Source of the DNA: a virus
Virus record (IMG/VR): IMGVR_UViG_3300044846_004645
Span: 1 to 25,973 of that record
DNA: 25,973 nt
Strand: one strand, 5' to 3'
This document shows positions 7,975 to 15,613 of this stretch, piece after piece. Position 1 is the first letter of the stretch. Every line of letters starts with the position of its first letter. The notes beneath the pieces were generated by a model, which searched no databases, was not told where the DNA came from, and saw only the letters and a program-made list of their open reading frames with translations. The position numbers and the translations under genes are program-made.

Positions 7975-9750
7975 TTATCTACCACCCCCAAATAACCATC
8001 CGTATTTGATATAATCATCTTTTGTTGCATTATTTATTTCTCTACCATAATAATCTTTCTTTATGTTTAGATTAGGTAAAACCGGATTGAAGTGTGCTTC
8101 TTTGGCAACAGAGTCATTGTTTGATACTGTCCACGACTCTAACATAACCTTTGCTTGTTGGGTCGCCTTCTCCAATTTTGAAAAACAGAATTCTCCGACA
8201 TAAATCGACATTGATATTGCCATTATAAGGTCATCATGTTGTCCTTTTTGGTGGTCAGGTCTACCATTTATATAAACAAAAGTGTTCATTTCATTATATA
8301 ATCTAACACTTTTAATTTTAAATTTATGTCTTACCGATTCCTCAAACGCCGCGACTATTTGAACTCTTTTATTATTAAAATTAATTCCAGGAATTTTATC
8401 GGCAACTTTTGTTGTGTTTGTCCAAACATTTGTTGTGTCAACACCATCCACATATAAATTTTTATATCCTAGTTCTTGTAATTTTCTAACGGTAGTAATT
8501 CCCATACCTCCTGTAATATCGACTACAACAAATGCTGAATACATATTAGCCCACTTGAAGGCTATTTCTGCTAATGCGTCTGGAGGAATTTTACCGACAT
8601 ATTCAAATACCTGTTCCCTATCATCAAAATCAATAATCTGAATTGAACTAAAGTCTTCACTGTCTCCACGAGATACATCAATCCCCATTATATATCTATG
8701 ACCCTCGCTTGGTTCTTTCCACATCCATAATGAGTTACCCATAAGTTTCCCTTCAGGATCCTTTAATGTTTTTGTTTTAATATAATCTAATTGTTTATTA
8801 TCAAATACATTGTCACCTGAACCTAAAAATTCACAATTTAATTCCTGATTAATTTTTCGTTTGTCGTACTTTAATTTTTTTACCATTCTTTCATACCATG
8901 TAGAACATGGTTGATACCCCTCATCAAAATATTTCATAATTTCAGGATACTTTCTTTCGTATGGATTAATGTGACCAAAAGAAATGTGTTTTGATTCGTC
9001 TTGTTCATCTTTGTTTAATAAATAATGAACTAAATCGTCCGTAGGTACTAAATATAAATCACTAGAATATCTAGGGTCTCTCCACCAAAACATCTCAGAT
9101 ATTTTAAAGTTATTCATCCCTTTTGTTGCTTGATTATATATTTCGTAATATATAGGGTCGTATCCGTTTGGTGTTGATACCACAATTACTTTACCTCCCG
9201 TAGATAGAGACGCCATACAAGCAGCCCAAAAATCACCATCAGCCTCAATAAACGCAGCTTCGTCAAAAACAAGTATTGTAGGTGTAAAACCACGTAATGC
9301 ATCTTTAGATGTTGCAACTGCCTTTACTTCACTACCATTTGTTAGTTTATAATGTTTTTGTGAATTTTTATCAGCTGAAAATCCCGCACCAACCCAAGAA
9401 GGCCATTGGTCAACAAAGGACCTAATTTTATTTGCCATCTCCATTGATGTATCAAGTTTGTTAGCAATAATTAGAATTTTTTCAGGTTGATTCTTTTTTG
9501 CAAACACTAATCTTTTAGATACCCAAGCCGCGGTAACCGTTGATACGCCAGCCTGTCTATATTTTAAAGCGATGTTTTCCTCATAATCTTCATAATCTTT
9601 AAGTAATGAAACTTGGTCAGGAAATAATTGTAAGGGTACATATTTTGAAACTGTGTTATCGTAAGTTTGTAAATACGTTTTTAAAGCATATTCAGTATCC
9701 TTCATACACCTGACGTACTCTAACATTACCTGTTCTTTTGTTAAACCCAT
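7975..9750 (-). CDS. 17: Terminase large subunit, T4 gp17-like
   Basis: ATP-driven DNA packaging motor with a headful nuclease. 591 aa. The N-terminal ATPase has RQAGVST at residues 65-71, a deviant Walker A of the kind seen in many terminases (the usual Lys is absent at the GKS/T position), and Walker B ILVFDEAAF (about 155-163). The C-terminal RNase H-fold nuclease shows GIDVSRGDSEDFSS, VVVDITGGMG and DDLIMAIS, giving the acidic triad. An AGTATTTATAT element is 12 nt upstream of the ATG. No small terminase subunit is recognisable nearby. An intrinsic terminator separates it from the upstream 447-aa gene. Confidence 0.96.
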   Translation of the reverse strand: MGLTKEQVMLEYVRCMKDTEYALKTYLQTYDNTVSKYVPLQLFPDQVSLLKDYEDYEENIALKYRQAGVSTVTAAWVSKRLVFAKKNQPEKILIIANKLDTSMEMANKIRSFVDQWPSWVGAGFSADKNSQKHYKLTNGSEVKAVATSKDALRGFTPTILVFDEAAFIEADGDFWAACMASLSTGGKVIVVSTPNGYDPIYYEIYNQATKGMNNFKISEMFWWRDPRYSSDLYLVPTDDLVHYLLNKDEQDESKHISFGHINPYERKYPEIMKYFDEGYQPCSTWYERMVKKLKYDKRKINQELNCEFLGSGDNVFDNKQLDYIKTKTLKDPEGKLMGNSLWMWKEPSEGHRYIMGIDVSRGDSEDFSSIQIIDFDDREQVFEYVGKIPPDALAEIAFKWANMYSAFVVVDITGGMGITTVRKLQELGYKNLYVDGVDTTNVWTNTTKVADKIPGINFNNKRVQIVAAFEESVRHKFKIKSVRLYNEMNTFVYINGRPDHQKGQHDDLIMAISMSIYVGEFCFSKLEKATQQAKVMLESWTVSNNDSVAKEAHFNPVLPNLNIKKDYYGREINNATKDDYIKYGWLFGGGR

Positions 9751-9762
9751 AAAATTCTTTTT

Positions 9763-9772
9763 ATATAAATAC
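9763..9772 (-). promoter_or_regulatory. Candidate late-promoter element upstream of terminase gene
   Basis: Coding strand GTATTTATAT, ending 12 nt before the terminase ATG, directly after a terminator. The terminator-then-motif arrangement supports a new transcription start here. Confidence 0.48.
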
Positions 9773-9800
9773 TAAAAACCCCCTGAATTTTCAGAGGGTT
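9772..9800 (-). terminator. Intrinsic terminator after the 447-aa gene
   Basis: On the minus strand AACCCTCTGA and TCAGGGGGTT pair over 10 bp with one G-U and a 4-nt loop, followed by TTTT. On the plus strand the same position is a C-A mismatch, which points to minus-strand use. Confidence 0.75.
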
Positions 9801-9820
9801 TGTAAGTATGTTAATTATTA

Positions 9821-11164
9821 TTAGTAGTAAGATTCATCTTCATCCTCTTCATAATCGTAATCATCAGAAGAGTAAACTTGTCTATATTGTTCTTTTGCTT
9901 GTTGTAGTATCTCTTCAAATCTTCTACTTGCTTTTTGATTCTCTTTTTCATTATCAGAAACAACATCACCAACAAGTTCTAAAAATTGTTTTGCAGGTAA
10001 ACCATAAATAATTCTATCAAAATAAGGAATATATTTTTTACTTTCAGGTTCCATAGTTAATTCATCAGGTACTAACGTTCTCATTTTTCTAACCAATTCA
10101 GCACCAACTCTAAAATTCATTGGTTCATTTTTCATGGTATCCGTTTGACCCATAACATCCATAGCCATTGACGGGTCCATTCCTCTCCATTGTTCTCTTG
10201 ACGGTACTATTGAAAATGCCTTAAACAATTCATGTAAAAATACTGGAAATATTAACCCGTTAGCAAAGTAAGTGTCATTTGGTTCTGATTCTTCACCTCC
10301 TTCATCTTCATCATCCTCATCACTATCCATTTTACCCGCTGAACCCGCTGCGTTACCACCCAACATTTCAATAAACTGTTCGTCAGTAAAATACATCAAA
10401 TCGTTTGCCCCCATAATTTTATTGTACAGAGGATATAAACGAGGGTCAATCTCATCCAATCTATTTTTGACCATTTGATATGAAAATTGACCTCTTTTAC
10501 CTTTCCCTTGTATCAAGGCATTAATTACGTTTCTTTTTTCTATTTCCAATTCTCTTTGTTCATCTGGTGTTAACTCATCAATATCAAAAGAAAAATTAGG
10601 GGGTAACTCCAATTTCTTTTTTTGTTCAGCCTTCATTCTAAACTCATTAGGACTTATTCGTTTTTCACCTAAAAAAGTTAAAAGATTGATAAAATCAAAT
10701 TCATACATAGTACCACCATCTCTATGTCTTTTTTTAGTAACAGTACCGTCTTCTATAGCTTGTTTTATAGTTTTATTGTACGATAACCAACCTTCTTCTT
10801 TAGCCGCAAGTTCTACACCTAAATCTCTTAATTGTTCTCTATATTGTGGTTCTAAACTCATGACAGTAGCAATAGCACGTTGTTGCTCTTGATAAATGGA
10901 CATTCTAACCATATCATCACTTACGTTTCTTTCTGTACCATAATACCTTTTAACATAATCAACAATTTCTTTGAATCGTTTTTCTGTCATCCTTTCAACA
11001 TCCCTTACACCGCCTCTAAACGCTCTGTTTTTTGCGTATATCCCTTCAGGATCCTCAATCCTTTGTTGAGTTAATGGGTGCATTCTTTCTGGATAGTCAC
11101 CATACTCGATTGGGGCTTCTTTTAATACTTTTTTAATTAATCTATCTAAATTAGAATTTCCCAT
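9821..11164 (-). CDS. Hypothetical virion/assembly-module protein
   Basis: 447 aa, no recognised domain. Charged and mostly helical; N-terminus MGNSNLDRLIKKVLKEAP; a central acidic stretch (DSDEDDEDEGGEESEPND, about 281-298) and an acidic, Tyr-rich tail (SSDDYDYEEDEDESYY). It is transcribed before the terminase and ends at a terminator; its start is 6 nt after the stop of the 354-aa gene, so genes 13,960 to 9,821 appear to be one operon. In T4 this side of the terminase carries neck and small-terminase genes, but no such similarity is seen. The start is supported by the tight spacing. Confidence 0.78.
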   Translation of the reverse strand: MGNSNLDRLIKKVLKEAPIEYGDYPERMHPLTQQRIEDPEGIYAKNRAFRGGVRDVERMTEKRFKEIVDYVKRYYGTERNVSDDMVRMSIYQEQQRAIATVMSLEPQYREQLRDLGVELAAKEEGWLSYNKTIKQAIEDGTVTKKRHRDGGTMYEFDFINLLTFLGEKRISPNEFRMKAEQKKKLELPPNFSFDIDELTPDEQRELEIEKRNVINALIQGKGKRGQFSYQMVKNRLDEIDPRLYPLYNKIMGANDLMYFTDEQFIEMLGGNAAGSAGKMDSDEDDEDEGGEESEPNDTYFANGLIFPVFLHELFKAFSIVPSREQWRGMDPSMAMDVMGQTDTMKNEPMNFRVGAELVRKMRTLVPDELTMEPESKKYIPYFDRIIYGLPAKQFLELVGDVVSDNEKENQKASRRFEEILQQAKEQYRQVYSSDDYDYEEDEDESYY

Positions 11165-11170
11165 TTAGTT

Positions 11171-12235
11171 TTATTTAAGTGCTAAATTTAATGCCGATAT
11201 AAAATCGTCTTTCATTTTATCTATATCCGCTTTTGGTTTTTCTTTTACACCAGGATTTGGATCTTTAAAAGGATTTTTTCTTGTTGGTGTTTTTGTTTTT
11301 TCTCTTTCTTTAGTTCTTTCTTTTTCTTTTGTGTTCGCCTTTGGTTTTTCTTTTACACCAGGGTTTGGGTCTTTAAACGGATTTTCTCTTTTTCTTTCTT
11401 TTGTTCCAGGTTTGGTTTTTGTTCTTTCCTTTTCTTTTGTGTCTTCTCCCAAAGAAAAGTTTTTTCCAATAGGTCTTTTCATAGTTTTCATCTCAATTCC
11501 TGATTCCTCTGAAAACATAGACATTTTTTTTGGGTTTTTCAAAAACACAGACTCACTTTTTTTTACTCTTTCATTAATTGAATTAAGTAAATCACCTTTG
11601 GTTATAACAGGGTTTATATATTCATCAAGCATATTGACAATTCTATCCTCTAAAAATCTTTCTAAATTTTCATTAGTTTTCTTTTTTGTTCTTTTTACTG
11701 TTTTTTTTGGGTATTTTTTTTCTGGCATTGTTTTGTACTGTTTTTTAGAAGTACTTTTAGAGAATTCATTAGCCATATCACACCATTTCTTTTTTGTTTT
11801 TCCTGTACTATTTTTACATTTTGCCCAAAATAAACCTTGTTGAGCTTTAGACTCAAATTTTTCATTTAAATCAGACTCAAACATCCCCATTCCGTCTTCA
11901 GTTGCGTCAGGGTCATTTACCACATTAATCGTTTCATCTTCCATCATTTCTAAAGACTCAGCTTGAGTAACTTTAATATTCCCACCTTCAATAGAAACCA
12001 AAGTTCTTTTTTTAGGGTCAGCGGGAGGAGGAACTGCTAAACCTTTACCTGCACTTGCAACAGGTGCGGTATAAGTCGTTTCTTGACTTACATTTTTTGT
12101 CCATTGTTCTTTATTCTCTTTTTTCTTAGAAAATTTTTCAGATAATACTTTTATTTGATTATCCGTTAAGGTACCTATTGTGTTAATGGTCATACCATTT
12201 TCTAACAAAATTAAAATATGATTTTTAGTTCTCAT
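11171..12235 (-). CDS. Lysine-rich hypothetical protein with duplicated NPFKDPNPGVKEKPKA segment
   Basis: 354 aa, very basic. It begins MRTKNHILILLENGMTI. The middle carries LFWAKCKNSTG and KKWCDMANEFSKST, a Cys/Trp motif that looks like the only folded part. The C-terminal third is low complexity (TKEKERTKEREKTKTPTRK) and contains NPFKDPNPGVKEKPKA twice, about 34 residues apart. It overlaps the upstream 135-aa gene by 11 nt, suggesting coupled translation. No function can be assigned; the basic tail could bind nucleic acid or other virion proteins (inference). Confidence 0.72.
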   Translation of the reverse strand: MRTKNHILILLENGMTINTIGTLTDNQIKVLSEKFSKKKENKEQWTKNVSQETTYTAPVASAGKGLAVPPPADPKKRTLVSIEGGNIKVTQAESLEMMEDETINVVNDPDATEDGMGMFESDLNEKFESKAQQGLFWAKCKNSTGKTKKKWCDMANEFSKSTSKKQYKTMPEKKYPKKTVKRTKKKTNENLERFLEDRIVNMLDEYINPVITKGDLLNSINERVKKSESVFLKNPKKMSMFSEESGIEMKTMKRPIGKNFSLGEDTKEKERTKTKPGTKERKRENPFKDPNPGVKEKPKANTKEKERTKEREKTKTPTRKNPFKDPNPGVKEKPKADIDKMKDDFISALNLALK

Positions 12236-12632
12236 AAACTACTTTTTTTTCAAATTCTAAAACGATATCACGTTCATATAATTTATTTTTAACCGTTTCT
12301 TCGGTTTCTCCAAATCTGAAGACCAGTCTTTTAATTAAAGAAAAATCCAAATTTTCGTTTTCACTTTCCCATCCCAATGAAATTACATCATCCATTGAAT
12401 CTAACATTGAAAAAATTTCTGAATCTTGAATTAATTCCAACGTAATTTCACTACTTTTTAATGTTCCTACTTTTGTTATATATTCAGTATCAGGAGGAGA
12501 TGGATAACCATTTGATGGTTTTGACTCCCAACTATCTCCCCAAACTTCTAAAGTGTCTGAAAAAATAAATTCATATATGTTTTCACCTTTATAGTTTGGT
12601 CCTAATTTGTTTATATAAACTAAATGTCTCAC
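12225..12632 (-). CDS. Hypothetical protein, GTG start
   Basis: 135 aa, acidic, predicted alpha/beta, with no recognised motif (MRHLVYINKLGPNYKGE; a central SPPDTEYITKVGTLKSS). It begins with GTG at 12630-12632, overlapping the TGA of the upstream gene in a GTGA junction, and its end overlaps the following gene by 11 nt. Such stop-start overlaps point to translational coupling in a four-gene operon running to 9821. The position next to terminase and portal suggests a head, neck or tail role, but this is positional only. Confidence 0.72.
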   Translation of the reverse strand: MRHLVYINKLGPNYKGENIYEFIFSDTLEVWGDSWESKPSNGYPSPPDTEYITKVGTLKSSEITLELIQDSEIFSMLDSMDDVISLGWESENENLDFSLIKRLVFRFGETEETVKNKLYERDIVLEFEKKVVYEN

Positions 12633-13960
12633 AATACAAATCTTCCGTTTGGAGAGATTTTATGTTCTTCTAAACCAATTCTGAAAACTAAATTATTTTT
12701 ATTTGTTGACCCCCAAAGAACCGCTTCTGGATTTTCTCTCAAAAATTTCATAGCTGATTTTTCTTGACTAAAGGTTTTAGACAACCTTTGAATTTCCGAT
12801 CTGTTTATTGAATAATTTTCTTCTAATAACATTCGATTCTTTCTTTGTTTGTTTTTGAGTTGTCTTTCTTCGTTTTCATTAATCACAAAATAATTTTTGA
12901 TTATATTATCCACTTTTGATTCATTAAACATTTCGGATCTCATTGGGCTAACTCTCATTCTATTTTTATTTCTGTAACCATACTCCTTCATTTCACCACC
13001 TTCTGGCTCCATTGGTGGAGGAGTTTCCATTCCCATTTCTTCACCACCTTCAGGTTCTTCCATGTCAGGTTCTTCCATGTCCATTTCTTCACCACTTTCT
13101 TCTTCCTCTTCACCCTCTAAACGGTCAATAATTTCTTCCACATCCTCATCAGATAATACATCAACATCCAAAGAAGAGATTATTGAATTTAAAATGTATT
13201 TTGTATCATCAGAATCCAACTCTTCATCACTTAAATATTTTCTAATTTTTTGTGCTAATTTACCTGTTAATTTTTGTATCATTTTAAACGAGACTCCACC
13301 TTTATCTTCAGACTCTCCTTCTGGTTCTTCCATGTCAGGTTCTTCCATGTCCATTTCTTCACCGCCCATGTCAGGTGATTCCATACCAGGTTCTTCACCT
13401 CCCATTTCAGGACCTCCCATTCCCATATCAGGAGATTCTGAACCACCCATATCAGGTGATTCCATACCTGCTGTATCAGTTGGCATTCCTCCTGTTTCAC
13501 CTCCAGCTGGTGCCGGTGATGGTTCAGGACTAGGTTCGGGTAATGTTGGTGCTTCCGTTGGTGCAACATCAGCCTTTGGTTTTGGCACCTTTAATTTAAA
13601 TTTTTTTTGTTCAGTAAAAAGATTTGTACCTTCTTCGTTACCGTATAAGGAATTAAAATCTTTCGCCATTAAATTTAATTTTTTAAGTGCTTCTGAATAA
13701 GACCTATAATATCTCCTATTTTTCATAGGTTCAATATAGTCTGAGAAAGATTCTGTTATATTTCTTTTAATTATATAACCTTGTCTTTCTTTAACTATTT
13801 CATATGAATTACCATCAGATAATGATAATCTATACTCTGTAGATTCGAGTTTTATATCGTTATTTGGTAGTTGGTGATTATATTTGGCAATTTCCATAAT
13901 TCTACGGATTTTGTCCATACCACCCAATTTTTCACTTCCAACAGGCTTAAGTCCTCCCAT
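12629..13960 (-). CDS. Low-complexity Met/Glu/Pro-rich hypothetical protein
   Basis: 443 aa. A folded-looking N-terminus (MGGLKPVGSEKLGGMDKIRR; IKRNITESFSDYIEPM) leads to a Pro-rich linker (LPEPSPEPSPAPAGGE, about 141-156), then repeated acidic units of the form SPDMGG, EEPGM, EEMDMEEPDMEEPEG on both sides of a short helical segment (KMIQKLTGKLAQKIRKYLSDEE). The C-terminus is again ordered and ends KISPNGRFVL. No family recognised. It is the first gene of the operon that runs to 9821, with an AT-rich element 34 nt upstream. Its compositional style matches the scaffold acidic repeats, so a head-core role is possible. Confidence 0.72.
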   Translation of the reverse strand: MGGLKPVGSEKLGGMDKIRRIMEIAKYNHQLPNNDIKLESTEYRLSLSDGNSYEIVKERQGYIIKRNITESFSDYIEPMKNRRYYRSYSEALKKLNLMAKDFNSLYGNEEGTNLFTEQKKFKLKVPKPKADVAPTEAPTLPEPSPEPSPAPAGGETGGMPTDTAGMESPDMGGSESPDMGMGGPEMGGEEPGMESPDMGGEEMDMEEPDMEEPEGESEDKGGVSFKMIQKLTGKLAQKIRKYLSDEELDSDDTKYILNSIISSLDVDVLSDEDVEEIIDRLEGEEEEESGEEMDMEEPDMEEPEGGEEMGMETPPPMEPEGGEMKEYGYRNKNRMRVSPMRSEMFNESKVDNIIKNYFVINENEERQLKNKQRKNRMLLEENYSINRSEIQRLSKTFSQEKSAMKFLRENPEAVLWGSTNKNNLVFRIGLEEHKISPNGRFVL

Positions 13961-13994
13961 ATTATTTTTTCTTTAGAATAAATTATTTTTTCTT

Positions 13995-14004
13995 AATAAA
14001 TATA
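13995..14004 (-). promoter_or_regulatory. Candidate late-promoter element for the 13,960-9,821 operon
   Basis: Coding strand TATATTTATT, 34 nt upstream of the ATG at 13960; member of the recurring set. Confidence 0.42.
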
Positions 14005-14037
14005 TCTTAAGTTAAGATTATTTCCTTTTATTATAAA

Positions 14038-14766
14038 TTAATGATTCATCGACAATTTATTGTCTATTATTTTTGATGTTTCGTCATGAAGTTTTTGAAT
14101 ATATCCATTTCTTCTAAGAATTTTAAACACTAAATTTTCTGTAGAATATTCACCTCCTTTTTCTAAACCGCAAGTTCTATATTTTTTAAGTTTTTTCTTA
14201 TATTTATCAACCATTTCTTTAGCGGTTTTCACATTTGTGTCCTCAATAGTTTCTAATAAATCATCAATAATGTTCATCCATTGTTTTGATTTTTCCTTTA
14301 TTAGATTTTTATCAATATTTACCTTTTCTTTTTCAGGTTCATTTGCCCACTCGTCAAAAAGTATTGAATAAACCCCACTACTAAAATGAGTTTCAGTCTC
14401 ATTTTGAACATATAATTCGACCTCATACCCTTTTAATTTTATATCGTGTTTTTGATTATAAATTAATTTTTTAAGGTTAAATATTTTTTCGTAAAGTTCT
14501 TTCTGTATATCAGGGTATTGCTCAAAGTTTGCAACAATATGCAAATCAAAGTCAGAATATTTAGACCAATTATAATTTGCAAGTGATCCTGTTAAAATAA
14601 TATCAGTTATTACTAAGTCCACATCTAAGAATTCAATAAACTCGTAAGAGATATCTAATAACCTATCTCTTATTTCTCTTTTTAGTTTTGGATTTTTTCC
14701 CTTTTCCCAAACTTGACTATTTAATGATTCTTGGGGAATAAAACTATTTAGTATATCATTTTCCAT
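14038..14766 (-). CDS. Nucleotidyltransferase-fold protein
   Basis: 242 aa. Residues 58-77 carry the signature of the polymerase-beta-type nucleotidyltransferase fold: LTGSLANYNW (Gly60-Ser61), then SDFDLH with Asp72 and Asp74 as metal ligands; the third acidic residue is probably in YEVELYV (about 114-120). The C-terminal half is helical and lysine-rich (KEMVDKYKKKLKKYRT). Proteins of this type transfer nucleotides to proteins, RNA or small molecules; the substrate cannot be read from sequence. It has its own AT-rich element 4 nt before the ATG. It could act on a host target or be a structural-module passenger. Confidence 0.8.
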   Translation of the reverse strand: MENDILNSFIPQESLNSQVWEKGKNPKLKREIRDRLLDISYEFIEFLDVDLVITDIILTGSLANYNWSKYSDFDLHIVANFEQYPDIQKELYEKIFNLKKLIYNQKHDIKLKGYEVELYVQNETETHFSSGVYSILFDEWANEPEKEKVNIDKNLIKEKSKQWMNIIDDLLETIEDTNVKTAKEMVDKYKKKLKKYRTCGLEKGGEYSTENLVFKILRRNGYIQKLHDETSKIIDNKLSMNH

Positions 14767-14770
14767 TATT

Positions 14771-14780
14771 AATAAATATA
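14771..14780 (-). promoter_or_regulatory. Candidate late-promoter element before the nucleotidyltransferase gene
   Basis: Coding strand TATATTTATT ending only 4 nt before the ATG at 14766. If this is a -10-like element the message would be nearly leaderless. Confidence 0.35.
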
Positions 14781-14792
14781 ATGGTCGGATGA

Positions 14793-15038
14793 TTAACTCA
14801 ATTTTCTATATTTATAATTTTTTGATATCTTGGTGTTAAAGAATTTTCCTTGTGATTCAGACATTCTGAATTGAGTATATACTTGGTGTGGCACATCTTC
14901 ATATTCATATTTTACATTATTTTTAAATTCAGCAACCAATTTTTTTGTTTCAGTATCGTACTCTGTTTTCACTAAATTACTTGATTGTATTTCATTTAAA
15001 ATTTTCGTACCTACTATTTCTTCTTTTATAATTCCCAT
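14793..15038 (-). CDS. KTSC-domain protein
   Basis: 81 aa. The pattern SSNLVKTEYDTETKKLVAEF, then VKYEYEDVPHQVYTQF, then SESQGKFFNTKISKNYKYRK fits the KTSC domain (a small beta-rich domain often found in phage and bacterial proteins, named for a lysyl-tRNA-synthetase-associated C-terminal segment). Its role is not established; stand-alone copies are common in phages. It is downstream of an intrinsic terminator and lies 26 nt before the nucleotidyltransferase gene. Confidence 0.82.
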   Translation of the reverse strand: MGIIKEEIVGTKILNEIQSSNLVKTEYDTETKKLVAEFKNNVKYEYEDVPHQVYTQFRMSESQGKFFNTKISKNYKYRKLS

Positions 15039-15061
15039 ATAAATAAAATATTATATAAAAT

Positions 15062-15091
15062 AAAAAAGTCCACATAAGTGGACTTTTTTTT
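15062..15091. terminator. Bidirectional intrinsic terminator after UVR-motif gene
   Basis: Arms aaaaaagtccac (15062-15073) and gtggactttttt (15078-15089) pair perfectly around ATAA, with more T residues following. On the minus strand it ends the UVR-motif gene; its arm touches the stop codon. Confidence 0.85.
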
Positions 15092-15458
15092 ATTTAAGAG
15101 AATTTATTTTATCTCTAATTTCTATAGCCTTCTCAAAATTTTGAGATTCTACACAAGATTTTAGTTCCTCATTTAGTTTGGAGAGTTGTTCTTTGTTTTT
15201 TTTCAATTTTTTAATCTTATCTCGGTACTTTACAGCATCCTCAAAATTTTGAGATTCTACACACTCATCTAATTTTTGTTTTAAAAGATATATTTCATCG
15301 GTTTCAGTTAAATTATTTCCTTTATTAGTTACATAACTAAAGGTAATTGAACCGTCCTTTGATTGATAAACCTTTTTTTCCCAACCCGAATTAGAAGTAA
15401 AAAATTTGTTCATACCAAAAATTTCATCAAAAAACTTGTCAAAGTGATCATTAAACAT
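15090..15458 (-). CDS. Small protein with two UVR motifs (Clp-adaptor-like)
   Basis: 122 aa. The C-terminal half carries two UvrB/UvrC-type (UVR) motifs: LKQKLDECVESQNFEDAVKY (about 57-76) and LNEELKSCVESQNFEKAIEI (about 96-115), each followed by RDKI. UVR motifs mediate protein contacts in UvrB, UvrC, ClpC and the ClpC partner McsA. The N-terminal half (FDKFFDEIFG; KVYQSKDGSITFSYVTN) has no recognised domain and lacks the CxxC zinc motifs of McsA. It is divergent from the Clp ATPase gene 155 nt away, which itself has a UVR motif. An adaptor role for that ATPase is inferred from context. Confidence 0.78.
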   Translation of the reverse strand: MFNDHFDKFFDEIFGMNKFFTSNSGWEKKVYQSKDGSITFSYVTNKGNNLTETDEIYLLKQKLDECVESQNFEDAVKYRDKIKKLKKNKEQLSKLNEELKSCVESQNFEKAIEIRDKINSLK

Positions 15459-15523
15459 TTTAAATTATTTTTTAAGTTTATTTTTTGTCCTCATATACTA
15501 AAGACGTGCCAAAATCAAAATAC

Positions 15524-15536
15524 TGACAAAATGTCA
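15524..15536. promoter_or_regulatory. Palindrome 1 in divergent UVR/Clp intergenic region
   Basis: TGACAAAATGTCA is a perfect 5+3+5 inverted repeat. Together with the second palindrome 28 bp away it looks like a dimeric repressor site. The operator role is inferred. Confidence 0.45.
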
Positions 15537-15551
15537 TGTTTTTTTTATCCG

Positions 15552-15564
15552 TGTCATATTGACA
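15552..15564. promoter_or_regulatory. Palindrome 2 in divergent UVR/Clp intergenic region
   Basis: TGTCATATTGACA is a perfect 5+3+5 inverted repeat using the same TGACA/TGTCA arms in opposite order. It is 50 bp upstream of the Clp ATG and close to TTGACA and TATAAT-like sequences. Confidence 0.45.
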
Positions 15565-15613
15565 AAATATTGACTACATTATTACTTATAATTAAAATTG
15601 TAATAAAAAGATT

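Noticed and set aside
8414-8641. Plus-strand frame inside the terminase gene
   Set aside because: Antisense to the terminase nuclease domain, with no supporting signal.
13062-13700. Plus-strand Ser/Pro-rich frame of 212 codons
   Set aside because: Antisense to the acidic low-complexity protein; long only because stop codons are rare opposite GAA/GAT-rich repeats.
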